Positions 51,067 to 58,913 of a stretch of 64,000 nt of DNA are shown here, piece by piece. The notes beneath the pieces are model-generated. The model ran no database searches. It was not told the DNA's origin and saw only the letters and a program-made list of their open reading frames with translations. Positions within the stretch are counted from its first letter, which is position 1. Every line of letters begins with the position of its first letter. Position numbers and translations under genes: made by a program. Source of the stretch: Streptomyces antnestii (GTDB lineage Bacteria; Actinomycetota; Actinomycetes; Streptomycetales; Streptomycetaceae); contig NZ_RZYA01000011.1 of NCBI RefSeq assembly GCF_004005495.1, positions 186,001 to 250,000 of the forward strand, read 5' to 3'.

Positions 51067-51413
51067 GCGGCGACAACTACCACGTCGGTGACAAAGTCAT
51101 CATGAACGGCGGCACGAACAACAAGGGAATCGTGAAGAACGCGGCGCCGACCGCCGCCATGGGTCCTGAACTGGCCTCCGCCATCGCCGCGTTGACGGAG
51201 GAGCTGCGGCTCCTGCGCGCGCAGGTGTCACCTCTGGGCGCGCAGACGATCGACGAGTCCCTGCCGGTCCTCGCCCCTGACGCCGTGGTCCAGCCGCAGG
51301 CCCGCACGCGCGCCCTGATGGCTGTCGCCGGCGTGGCCGCGACCGCCGGCGCGCTGGGCGTACCGATCGTCGAAGCGGTGAACCGGATCCTCCAGCTCCT
51401 GGGCGCGCAGTAG
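51063..51413 (+). CDS. Small protein with N-terminal Gly/Asn motif, partner of the DUF6232-like protein
   Basis: 116 residues. Residues 5-26 (NYHVGDKVIMNGGTNNKG and onward) match the last 22 residues of the preceding protein at 12 of 22 positions. A predicted helix (ELASAIAALTEELRLLRAQV) and a hydrophobic C-terminal segment (ALMAVAGVAATAGALGVPIV) follow. The layout, motif plus coiled coil plus membrane-active helix, recalls small amyloid-motif effectors, but no family is recognised. Translation is coupled to the upstream gene by a 4-bp overlap. Confidence 0.75.
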   Translation: MSGDNYHVGDKVIMNGGTNNKGIVKNAAPTAAMGPELASAIAALTEELRLLRAQVSPLGAQTIDESLPVLAPDAVVQPQARTRALMAVAGVAATAGALGVPIVEAVNRILQLLGAQ

Positions 51414-51437
51414 CGGACGCGGCTCCCGGCGAGGACG

Positions 51438-51447
51438 CCCCCCCCCC
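51438..51447. repeat. C10 homopolymer tract
   Basis: Ten consecutive C bases 25 bp after the stop of the small motif protein, in noncoding DNA. It could be a slippage-prone site or a sequencing weak point; no gene crosses it. Confidence 0.8.
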
Positions 51448-51569
51448 GGCTTCGTCGTGCGCGTCGAAGCTGACTCTCGGCGGTAGCGCCGCCGGTGCCC
51501 GCTGCCACGGCGACGGCCACCGCCACGGTGCGGGCAGTCCGCCGCGGGCCGACCAGGTGGAGTGCCCCT

Positions 51570-51626
51570 GGGGCGTGTCCTGCGGATCAGCGTCGCGACC
51601 CCGGCCATGATCCGCCGGACACGCCC
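51570..51626. repeat. 57-bp inverted-repeat element (terminator or MITE-like)
   Basis: Arms of 19 bp with one mismatch: GGGCGTGTCCTGCGGATCA (51570-51588) and TGATCCGCCGGACACGCCC (51608-51626), 19-base loop. It lies between the DUF6232-like pair and the MFS gene. From memory, GGGCGTGTCC-type ends recur in Streptomyces intergenic regions, so it may be a small mobile remnant; it could also simply terminate the upstream pair. Confidence 0.75.
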
Positions 51627-51674
51627 TAGCTGTCGCCCCGGCCGAGGCCGTTCCCCTACACCCGGGCTGCCCTC

Positions 51675-51687
51675 TATCCTGACTTTG
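51675..51687 (+). promoter_or_regulatory. Candidate -10 element and leaderless start of the MFS gene
   Basis: TATCCT at 51675-51680 lies 6 bases before the GTG at 51687 and there is no ribosome-binding site in between. This spacing fits transcription starting at the start codon itself. The -35 region is poor. Confidence 0.5.
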
Positions 51688-52973
51688 TGCCGACACTAAA
51701 CAAACTAGGGACCGTCAAGGACGACGGCCCGCGGACCTCGCCCCTCACCCGCCTCCGTATCGCCCTCACCGTCTTCTTCGCGCTCGACGGCTTCATCTTC
51801 GCGGGATGGGTCGTGCGCATCCCCGCCGTGAAGGAACAGACCGGCGCCTCCGCGAGCACGCTCGGCCTCGCGCTCCTCGGCGTCTCGGCGGGCGCCGTGA
51901 TCACGATGATGCTCACGGGGCGCCTGTGCCGCCGCTTCGGCAGTCATCCGGTGACCGTGGCGGGCGGTGTGCTCATGGCCCTGAGCGTCGCGCTGCCCCC
52001 GCTGACCCACTCGGCGCTCACCCTCGGCCTCGTCCTGCTCGTGTTCGGCGCCGCGTACGGCGGGATCAATGTGGCGATGAACAGCGCCGCCGTCGACCTG
52101 GTCGCCGCCCTGCGCCGCCCCGTCATGCCGAGTTTCCATGCCGCGTTCAGCCTCGGCGGCATGCTGGGCGCCGGTCTCGGTGGCCTGGTCGCGGGCCACC
52201 TCTCCCCCACCCGGCACCTGCTCGCTCTCACCCTCGTCGGCCTGCTCGTCACGGCCGCCGCGGGCCCCGCACTCCTGCGCCACGAGGCCCCGACGGCCGA
52301 CGCGGAACGCGGTCGCCCCACGGCCGACGCGGACCACGGACGCCCCACGGCCGGCGCGGACCACGGTCCCGCGCGGGGCGGGCCGGAGACGGCGACCGAG
52401 GCGCCGGCCGGACCCGGGCGCGTACGCGGGCTCCGCCGGCTCGTCTTCGTGTTCGGGCTCATCGCCCTGTGCACCGCCTACGGCGAGGGCGCCCTCGCCG
52501 ACTGGGGCGCGCTGCACCTGAAGGAGGACCTGCACGCGCGTCCGGGCCTGGCCGCCGCCGGCTACTCGTGCTTCGCCCTGGCCATGACCATCGGCCGGAT
52601 CAGCGGGACGACGCTGCTCGAACGCCTGGGCCGTACCCGTACGTTGGTGTTCGGCGGGGCCACCGGAGCGGCCGGCATGCTGCTCGGCTCACTGGCCCCC
52701 ACCGCGTGGGCGGCGCTCCTCGGCTTCGCCGTGACAGGGCTCGGCCTCGCCAACATCTTCCCGGTGGCGGTCGAACGGGCCGGGGCACTGGCAGGACCCA
52801 CCGGGGTCGCCGCCGTTTCCACGCTCGGTTACGGCGGCATGCTGCTCGGACCGCCGATGATCGGCTTCATGGCGGACTGGTTCTCGCTTCCGGTCGCGCT
52901 GACCAGCGTGGCCGTACTGGCGGGCGTCGCGGCGCTGATCGGGTTCGCCACCCGGCGCTCGGCCGTCACCTGA
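51687..52973 (+). CDS. MFS transporter (sugar/drug type)
   Basis: A 428-residue 12-helix transporter. Typical features are GFIFAGWVVRIPAVKEQTGA at helix 1, GRLCRRFGSHPV at the 2-3 loop, and GGMLLGPPMIGF near the end; relatives include FucP/NarK-like and putative drug exporters. The central loop contains an imperfect tandem repeat around PTADADHGR (three copies), a low-complexity hinge not expected to affect transport. The GTG start probably has no leader. Confidence 0.88.
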   Translation: MPTLNKLGTVKDDGPRTSPLTRLRIALTVFFALDGFIFAGWVVRIPAVKEQTGASASTLGLALLGVSAGAVITMMLTGRLCRRFGSHPVTVAGGVLMALSVALPPLTHSALTLGLVLLVFGAAYGGINVAMNSAAVDLVAALRRPVMPSFHAAFSLGGMLGAGLGGLVAGHLSPTRHLLALTLVGLLVTAAAGPALLRHEAPTADAERGRPTADADHGRPTAGADHGPARGGPETATEAPAGPGRVRGLRRLVFVFGLIALCTAYGEGALADWGALHLKEDLHARPGLAAAGYSCFALAMTIGRISGTTLLERLGRTRTLVFGGATGAAGMLLGSLAPTAWAALLGFAVTGLGLANIFPVAVERAGALAGPTGVAAVSTLGYGGMLLGPPMIGFMADWFSLPVALTSVAVLAGVAALIGFATRRSAVT

Positions 52974-53038
52974 CCGCGCGCTCCACGACCATCCGCAAGA
53001 CCGGGTCACAGGCGGGCCGCGTCGGGCAGACTCCCGCC

Positions 53039-53776
53039 ATGGAGACCGCGGAACACATCAAGACGATCGCCGAGGAGGGCCGCCTCCTCGCCCGCGCCGC
53101 CGAGGCGGCCGGGACCGACGCCAAGGTGCCGACCTGCCCGGGCTGGCACGTACGCGACCTGCTGCGGCACGTGACCATGGTGCATCGCTGGGCGACCGCC
53201 TTCGTCGCCGAGGGGCGCACGTCGTACCACCCCGCCGAGGAGCCGACGGAACTGGACGGCGCGGAGCTGGTCACCTGGTTCCGCGAGGGCCACGAACGGC
53301 TCGTCGAGACGCTGGCCGGCGCCCGGCCCGACATGGAGTGCTGGACGTTCCTGCCCGCGCCGTCGCCGCTGGCGTTCTGGGCGCGGCGGCAGGCGCACGA
53401 GACGACGATCCACCGGGTGGACGCCGAGTCCGCGCTGCCCGCGACGCCCGGCGTGATCCCCACGGAACTCGCGGTCGACGGGATCGAGGAACTGCTGCTC
53501 GGCTTCCACGCGCGCGGCAGGAGCAAGGTCCGCTCGGACGTTCCGCGGCTCCTGCGCGTACGGGCCACCGACGCCGGCCGGACGTGGACCGTACGGATCT
53601 CGCAGGAACCGACGGTCACGGAGCGGGAGGGCGCAGGTGAGGCCGACTGTGAGCTGTCGGGGCCCGCGGCGCGGCTCTATCTGTCGCTGTGGAACCGGCT
53701 GCCGTTCCCGAGCCTGACGGGGGACGCGTCGCTGGCCGCGCTGTGGCGGGATCGGTCGGGGATCACCTGGAGCTGA
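53039..53776 (+). CDS. Maleylpyruvate-isomerase-family mycothiol-dependent protein
   Basis: A 245-residue DinB-like metalloenzyme family member. The N-terminal metal motif is in TCPGWHVRDLLRHVTMVHRW, with a further His in RRQAHETTIHRVDAESA; the C-terminal sterol-carrier-like domain contains CELSGPAARLYLSLWNR. The family uses mycothiol, the actinobacterial thiol. Its substrate is unknown. ATG 53039 fits; the longer frame upstream is an alternative frame of the MFS gene. Confidence 0.88.
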   Translation: METAEHIKTIAEEGRLLARAAEAAGTDAKVPTCPGWHVRDLLRHVTMVHRWATAFVAEGRTSYHPAEEPTELDGAELVTWFREGHERLVETLAGARPDMECWTFLPAPSPLAFWARRQAHETTIHRVDAESALPATPGVIPTELAVDGIEELLLGFHARGRSKVRSDVPRLLRVRATDAGRTWTVRISQEPTVTEREGAGEADCELSGPAARLYLSLWNRLPFPSLTGDASLAALWRDRSGITWS

Positions 53777-53798
53777 GGCCCGCGGAGCCGCGAACGCG

Positions 53799-54203
53799 TC
53801 AGCCTTCGGCGCCGCCCGCGAGCATCCGGCCGAGGATCGCGCGCTGCAGCGGACGGACCTCCGCGTGCAGTTCGCGACCCTTCTGCGTGAGCGAGACCCG
53901 TACGCCGCGACGGTCCTCGGCGCACATCCCGCGCTCCAGGAGGCCGTCCTTCTCCAGGCGGCCGATCAGGCGCGACAGAGCGCTCTGGCTGAGATGGACC
54001 TGCGAGGCGATCTCCTGCACGCGGTACGAGCAGCTGCCGTCCTCCGCCGAGCCCTCGGCCAGGACGTCGAGCACCTCGAAGTCGCTGGCGCCCAGGCCGT
54101 GCTGGTGCAGCTCACGGTCGAGCTCGCACATCGTGCGCGCGTGCACCGCGAGGATGTCCCGCCACTGATCCACGAGGCCGGGACCAGCCTTTTTCGCCGT
54201 CAT
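53799..54203 (-). CDS. MarR-family regulator
   Basis: A 134-residue winged-helix regulator: YRVQEIASQVHLSQSALSRL and GRLEKDGLLERGMCAEDRRGVRVSLT, the MarR recognition helix and wing. It is divergent from the drug-exporter gene across only 87 bp, so it most likely represses that gene and itself and is relieved by the exported compound. Confidence 0.92.
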   Translation of the reverse strand: MTAKKAGPGLVDQWRDILAVHARTMCELDRELHQHGLGASDFEVLDVLAEGSAEDGSCSYRVQEIASQVHLSQSALSRLIGRLEKDGLLERGMCAEDRRGVRVSLTQKGRELHAEVRPLQRAILGRMLAGGAEG

Positions 54204-54231
54204 AACCGCACCGTAGCAGAAAAGACAGACT

Positions 54232-54276
54232 TTGTTGCATCGGAATTAAATGCACTTGCAGTCAATGCATATGCAT
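54232..54276. promoter_or_regulatory. Candidate MarR operator region
   Basis: The 87-bp divergent gap is AT-rich and carries five TGCA-centred repeats (TTGCAT, ATGCAC, TTGCAG, ATGCAT, ATGCAT) ending in a perfect 12-bp palindrome ATGCATATGCAT at 54265-54276. The palindrome lies 15 bases before the exporter ATG, where bound repressor would block transcription. Confidence 0.65.
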
Positions 54277-54290
54277 GTAGCGTGCTCCGC

Positions 54291-55799
54291 ATGACCTCTC
54301 CGCTCGCCACCACTCCTGCGTCCCAGGAGCGTTGGTCCCCCCGTCTGTGGGGCACCCTGCTCGTGCTCTGCGCCGCGATGTTCCTCGACGCGCTCGACGT
54401 GTCGATGGTCGGCGTCGCCCTGCCGTCCATCGGTTCGGAACTCCACCTGACGACCTCGACGCTGCAATGGATCGTCAGCGGCTACATCCTCGGCTACGGC
54501 GGCCTGCTGCTGCTCGGCGGACGCGCGGCCGACCTGCTCGGCCGGCGCCGGGTGTTCCTGATCGCCCTCGGCGTCTTCGCTCTCGCGTCCCTGCTCGGCG
54601 GACTCGTCGACTCCGGGCCGCTGCTCATCGCGAGCCGCTTCATCAAGGGCCTCAGCGCCGCGTTCACCGCACCCGCCGGCCTGTCCATCATCACCACGAC
54701 CTTCGCCGAGGGCCCGGTCCGCAACCGCGCGCTCTCCATCTACACGACCTGCGCCGCCACCGGCTTCTCCATGGGCCTCGTCCTGTCGGGCCTCCTCACC
54801 GAGGCCAGCTGGCGCCTGACCATGCTGCTGCCCGCGCCCATCGCCGTACTCGCGCTGCTCGTCGGCATCAAGCTCATCCCGCACAGCGAACGCGAGAAGA
54901 ACCACCGCGGCTACGACATCCCCGGCGCCATCACCGGCACCGCGTCGATGCTGCTCCTCGTGTTCACCGTCGTCCAGGCCGCGGAGGCGGGCTGGGCCTC
55001 GGCCCGCACGCTGCTCTCCTTCGCGGCCGTCGCCGTCCTGCTCGCGGTCTTCGTCACCATCGAACGCCGCTCGGCGGGCCCGCTGATCCGGCTCGGCGTC
55101 CTGCGCTCCGGCTCACAGATCAGGGCACAGCTCGGCGCGATGGCGTTCTTCGGCTCGTACGTGGGCTTCCAGTTCCTGGTCACCCTCTACATGCAGTCCC
55201 TGCTCGGCTGGTCCGCGCTGCACACCGCCCTCGCGTTCCTGCCGGCCGGCGCCCTCGTGGCGCTCAGCTCCACCAAGGTCGGCAACATCGTGGACCGGTT
55301 CGGCACGCCGCGCGTCATCGCGGTGGGCTTCACCTTCATGGTGATCGGCTACGCGCTGTTCCTGCGCATCAACCTCGCCCCGGTCTACGCGTCCGTCATC
55401 CTGCCGACGATGCTCCTGATCGGCGCCGCCTGCGCCCTGGTGTTCCCCTCGCTCAACATCCAGGCCACGAACGGCGTCCACGACGACGAGCAGGGCATGG
55501 TCTCGGGCCTGCTCAACACGTCCGTGCAGGTCGGCGGCGCGCTCTTCCTCGCCGTCGTGACGGCCGTGGTCACCGCGAACGCCGGCGAGGGCTCGTCCCC
55601 GCAGGCCGTCCTCGACAGCTTCCGGCCCGGTCTCGTCGTCGTCACCGCGATCGCCCTGGTGGGCCTGCTGATCACCCTCACCGGGCTGCGGACGCGGCGC
55701 CCACAGACCAGCGTCCTGATCGCGAAATCGGTCCAGGAGGAGTCGGTACGGGAGGAGGCCGATCCCGTACTCGCAGAACGCGTCGCCGTCCGCGACTGA
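54291..55799 (+). CDS. DHA2-family multidrug MFS exporter (EmrB/QacA type)
   Basis: A 502-residue protein with about 14 transmembrane helices. Family motifs: LDALDVSMVGVALPSIGSEL in helix 1, GGRAADLLGRRRVF in the 2-3 loop, and the antiporter segment GLVLSGLLTEASWRLTMLLP. It should use the proton gradient to expel drugs. The divergent MarR gene is the likely regulator. The ATG 54291 has no ribosome-binding site, so the message may be leaderless. Confidence 0.92.
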   Translation: MTSPLATTPASQERWSPRLWGTLLVLCAAMFLDALDVSMVGVALPSIGSELHLTTSTLQWIVSGYILGYGGLLLLGGRAADLLGRRRVFLIALGVFALASLLGGLVDSGPLLIASRFIKGLSAAFTAPAGLSIITTTFAEGPVRNRALSIYTTCAATGFSMGLVLSGLLTEASWRLTMLLPAPIAVLALLVGIKLIPHSEREKNHRGYDIPGAITGTASMLLLVFTVVQAAEAGWASARTLLSFAAVAVLLAVFVTIERRSAGPLIRLGVLRSGSQIRAQLGAMAFFGSYVGFQFLVTLYMQSLLGWSALHTALAFLPAGALVALSSTKVGNIVDRFGTPRVIAVGFTFMVIGYALFLRINLAPVYASVILPTMLLIGAACALVFPSLNIQATNGVHDDEQGMVSGLLNTSVQVGGALFLAVVTAVVTANAGEGSSPQAVLDSFRPGLVVVTAIALVGLLITLTGLRTRRPQTSVLIAKSVQEESVREEADPVLAERVAVRD

Positions 55800-55837
55800 C
55801 CCACAGGTCCTGAAAACGATCCACACGGTGCGATCCA

Positions 55838-55884
55838 CACGGGTGCGCCCGGCCGGCAGTCCCCTGCCCGCCGGGCCACCCGTG
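55838..55884. terminator. Large bidirectional hairpin between convergent genes
   Basis: A 47-bp stem-loop: CACGGGTG, GCCCGGC and GGCAG on the left pair with CTGCC, GCCGGGC and CACCCGTG on the right, 20 pairs in all around a TCCC loop. It lies between the convergent drug exporter and response regulator genes. Confidence 0.85.
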
Positions 55885-55903
55885 TCCCGTGTCCCGCGTC
55901 CGC

Positions 55904-56569
55904 TCAGCCGAGCCAGCCCGGCCGCACCAGGCCCGACTCATAGGCGAGCACGACCAGTTGGGCCCGGTCGCGCGCACCCAGCTTCACCATCGTGCGGCTC
56001 ACATGTGTCTTCGCGGTGAGCGGGCTGACGACGAGGCGGCGCGCGATCTCCTCGTTCGAGAGGCCGATGCCGACCAGCGCCATCACCTCACGTTCCCGCT
56101 CGGTGAGCCGCGCGAGGGACGCGGCTGCCGCGGGCTCCTTGGATCGGGCCGCGAACTCGGAGATCAGCCGGCGCGTCACCCCCGGCGAGAGCAGCGCGTC
56201 GCCGTGCACCACCGCCCGTACGGCGCGCAGCAGTTCCTCGGGCTCGGTGTCCTTGACGAGGAACCCGGAGGCTCCGGAGCGGATCGCCTCGAAGACGTAC
56301 TCGTCCAGCTCGAAGGTGGTCAGCATGACGACCTTCACCGTCTCGAGGGCGGTGTCCTCGCTGATGCTCCGGGTCGCGGCGAGGCCGTCGAGGACCGGCA
56401 TGCGGATGTCCATCAGGACGACGTCGGGCCGCAGTTCGCGGACGAGCCGCACCGCCTCGCCGCCGTCGGACGCCTCCCCCGCGACCTCGATGTCGCTCTG
56501 TGCGTCGAGCAGCGCCCGGAATCCGGCGCGGACGAGCGACTGGTCGTCGGCGAGCAGTACGCGGATCAA
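55904..56569 (-). CDS. NarL/LuxR-type response regulator
   Basis: A 221-residue response regulator. The receiver domain has Asp54 (VVLMDIRMP) and the acidic pair LLADDQ; the C-terminal LuxR helix-turn-helix is LTEREREVMALVGIGLSNEE followed by IARRLVVSPLTAKTHVSR. The most natural start is a TTG at 56569, preceded by GGAGGAG, whose bases overlap the kinase stop (TTGA). A TTG start is rare in this genome. It pairs with the kinase directly upstream. Confidence 0.92.
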   Translation of the reverse strand: MIRVLLADDQSLVRAGFRALLDAQSDIEVAGEASDGGEAVRLVRELRPDVVLMDIRMPVLDGLAATRSISEDTALETVKVVMLTTFELDEYVFEAIRSGASGFLVKDTEPEELLRAVRAVVHGDALLSPGVTRRLISEFAARSKEPAAAASLARLTEREREVMALVGIGLSNEEIARRLVVSPLTAKTHVSRTMVKLGARDRAQLVVLAYESGLVRPGWLG

Positions 56570-57813
56570 CGGTTCTCCTCCGTCGGCGTCAGCGGGAGTT
56601 CGGCGAGCACCCGGAAGCCGCCGTCCGGGCGCGGGCCCGCCTCGATCGTGCCACCCAGGGCCGCGGCCCGCTCCCGCATTCCCGCAAGCCCGTTCCCACT
56701 GCCGCCGGCTGCCTCGTGAGTCGCCGGCCCGTCGTCGTCGATGCGCAGCGACAGCACGGCCGGGCTGTACCGCACCTCCACGCGCGCGTGACGCGACTCC
56801 GAATGCCGTACGACGTTGGTGAGCGCCTCCTGCACGATGCGGAACGCGGCGAGGTCGGCGCCGGGCGGCAGCGCGACCCGGCCGCCCTCCGTGGTGACGT
56901 CGACGGTCAGGCCCGCGCTCGCGGCCTGCTCGACCAGTTCCGGGAGCCGGTCGAGGCCGGGGGCCGGGGCGCGCGGGGCGTCGCCCGGCGTCCGGAGGGT
57001 GTCGAGGACCTGGCGGACCTCCCCGAGTGCCTCCTTGCTCGCGGCCTTGATGGTGGTGAGGGCGGTACGGGCCTGCTCGGGGTCGGAGTCGAGCAGGGCG
57101 AGGCCCACGCCCGCCTGGACGTTGATGACCGAGATGGAGTGCGCGAGGACGTCGTGCAGTTCCCGCGCGATCCGCAGGCGCTCCTCGTCGGCCCGCCGCT
57201 CCGCGGCCTTCTCGCGCTCCGCATGCTCCTTCGCCCACTGCTCACGGCGCACCTTGACCAGCTCGGCGAACGCCACGATCGCCACGACCCACGCGGCGAT
57301 GACACCCTCCTGCCCCCAGGATGCGGCGTGGTCCCCCGACGGCGGCAGATACGCGTACAGCCAGTGCGACACGAGGACATGGCCCACCCAGAACATGCCG
57401 ACCGCCGCCCACGCGGCCCTCCGGTGTCCGGCCACGACCGCGGAGTAGCAGCCCACGGCCACGGTGAGGAAGACCGGCCCGTACGGGTATCCCGCGCCGA
57501 GATAGACCGTCGCGCACGCCGCCGTGCCGAAGGCGACGAGGACCGGATACCGCTGACGCCACAGCAGCAGGACGCCGCCCGCGAGCAGCAGCACCCGCGC
57601 GAACACGTCGAGCTGCGCGCGCCCGGTCTGGGCGTGCGCCGCGAACGTCGACCCGGCGAGGACGAACGCGGTGATCAGGACCGTGGACCGCCAGGGCCAC
57701 CGCGGCCGGCGTCCCGGGCCGCCCCACCAGGGCGGGCCCTGACGCCTGAGGTACGGCGGGCCACCCCAGGTCCGGGGCGGTCCGCCGCGACCGCGTACGC
57801 GCTGCTCGTCCAT
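56566..57813 (-). CDS. Sensor histidine kinase, NarL-system type (HisKA_3)
   Basis: A 415-residue membrane kinase. About five N-terminal helices (residues 40-185) without a large outer domain, then the dimerisation helix with His220 in ARELHDVLAHSISVINVQ and an ATPase domain ending GGSGNGLAGMRERAAALGG. The Pro/Gly/Trp-rich first 40 residues are cytoplasmic. It phosphorylates the response regulator whose start overlaps its stop. The signal is unknown. Confidence 0.92.
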   Translation of the reverse strand: MDEQRVRGRGGPPRTWGGPPYLRRQGPPWWGGPGRRPRWPWRSTVLITAFVLAGSTFAAHAQTGRAQLDVFARVLLLAGGVLLLWRQRYPVLVAFGTAACATVYLGAGYPYGPVFLTVAVGCYSAVVAGHRRAAWAAVGMFWVGHVLVSHWLYAYLPPSGDHAASWGQEGVIAAWVVAIVAFAELVKVRREQWAKEHAEREKAAERRADEERLRIARELHDVLAHSISVINVQAGVGLALLDSDPEQARTALTTIKAASKEALGEVRQVLDTLRTPGDAPRAPAPGLDRLPELVEQAASAGLTVDVTTEGGRVALPPGADLAAFRIVQEALTNVVRHSESRHARVEVRYSPAVLSLRIDDDGPATHEAAGGSGNGLAGMRERAAALGGTIEAGPRPDGGFRVLAELPLTPTEENR

Positions 57814-57868
57814 GACGGCAACGCTAGACGCCGGACGCGGCTCCGGGCGTCAGCCGGGCGTGGTGATG

Positions 57869-57894
57869 ACGCGTACTCCCCGCGGAGTACGCGT
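57869..57894. promoter_or_regulatory. Perfect 26-bp palindrome upstream of the two-component operon
   Basis: ACGCGTACTCC-CCGC-GGAGTACGCGT: 11-bp perfect arms around a 4-bp centre, 55 bp before the kinase start and 65 bp after the TetR stop. It could be the operator at which the response regulator controls its own operon, or the terminator of the TetR gene, or both. Confidence 0.65.
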
Positions 57895-57959
57895 GACGGT
57901 GCGAGTGCGGCGGCGTCGTGTGGGGGCTCGCCCGTCACGCCCGGGAGCTCGCCAACCCG

Positions 57960-58670
57960 TCACGCGCGGGGCAGTACCAGGCCCACGCCGTGCGCGAGCT
58001 GCGTCGCGGCGTGCGAGAAGAACGCGGCGCGATCCTCCACGACCCGGTTGAACTGGCCGAACAGCTCGAACCCGATCAGGCCGAACAGCTGCGCCCAGGC
58101 GGCGACGAGCGCGGCCACGACCGCCGGCGGCAGATCGGGCGCCAGTTCGGCGGCGAGCCGCTCGGCCTCGGGACGCAGCTCGACGGACAGCGGCGGCTCC
58201 GCCACACCCCGACCCTGGTGCGCGTCACGGACGATGCCGATGAACAGCAGCCCGACGCGCGACGCGGCCGGGACGGTCGTCATCGGCGCGGTGTACCCGG
58301 GCACGGGCGATCCGTAGATGAGCGCGTACTCGTGCGGGTGGGCGAGGGCCCAGGCCCGCACGGCCTCGCCGACGGCGACCCAGCGGCGCACGGGCGCGAC
58401 GCCGTCGCCCTTCTTGAGGAGGGCCGCGTCGGCCCGCTCGGCGGCCTCGCCGATGGAGTCGTACGCGTCGATGATCAGCGCGGTGAGCAGGTCGTCGCGG
58501 CTGGGGAAGTAGCGGTAGAGCGCCGAGGAGACCATGCCCAGCTCGCGGGCGACGGCGCGCAGGGACAGCTTCGCGGCACCCTCGGCCGCGAGCTGTCTGC
58601 GGGCTTCGTCCTTGATGGCGGCGGTGACTTCTTCCCTCGCCCTGGCCCTGGCTCCTCGTGTGGTGCTCAT
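57960..58670 (-). CDS. TetR-family regulator
   Basis: A 236-residue repressor. The N-terminal helix-turn-helix (about 18-60) reads AAKLSLRAVARELGMVSSAL followed by YRYFPSRDDLLTALI. The C-terminal domain, with EYALIYGSPVPGY, is the type found in actinobacterial TetR proteins beside oxidoreductases. The divergent nitroreductase-family gene and two matching palindromes between them mark it as the local repressor. Confidence 0.92.
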   Translation of the reverse strand: MSTTRGARARAREEVTAAIKDEARRQLAAEGAAKLSLRAVARELGMVSSALYRYFPSRDDLLTALIIDAYDSIGEAAERADAALLKKGDGVAPVRRWVAVGEAVRAWALAHPHEYALIYGSPVPGYTAPMTTVPAASRVGLLFIGIVRDAHQGRGVAEPPLSVELRPEAERLAAELAPDLPPAVVAALVAAWAQLFGLIGFELFGQFNRVVEDRAAFFSHAATQLAHGVGLVLPRA

Positions 58671-58693
58671 ACGGGCAGTGTCCCACGCTTCGG

Positions 58694-58807
58694 GAGCAGT
58701 GCACACGTTCCGGAGCGGCGCACGCGTTCTAGATCGCTGCGCATGTTTCGGATCGGTGCGCGCGCTCCAGATCGGTGCACAAATTAGAGAGCACTGCTCT
58801 TGCCTTG
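58694..58807. repeat. 19-bp tandem array in the TetR/Ddn divergent region
   Basis: Five clear units of 19 bp (58694, 58713, 58732, 58751 and 58770) with consensus near GATCGGTGCGCACGTTCCG, plus a sixth at 58789 that keeps only the start GAGCACTGC and merges with the first TetR palindrome. The array lies just upstream of the TetR start codon. Confidence 0.85.
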
Positions 58808-58855
58808 GATCACCGATCCCGTGCACACTGATCTCAAGCGAGAGCACTGCTCTCG
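58788..58855. promoter_or_regulatory. Paired TetR-type operators
   Basis: AGAGCACTGCTCT (13 bp, 58788-58800) and CGAGAGCACTGCTCTCG (17 bp, 58839-58855) share the same perfect core. Their centres are 53 bp apart, about five helical turns, so two dimers would lie on the same face. They sit between the TetR gene and the divergent Ddn-like gene. Confidence 0.85.
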
Positions 58856-58913
58856 AAAACGCTCCGGCGGCCGGCCCACCCCGCCGCCGCCCGCACACAC
58901 TCGGGAGAACGCC

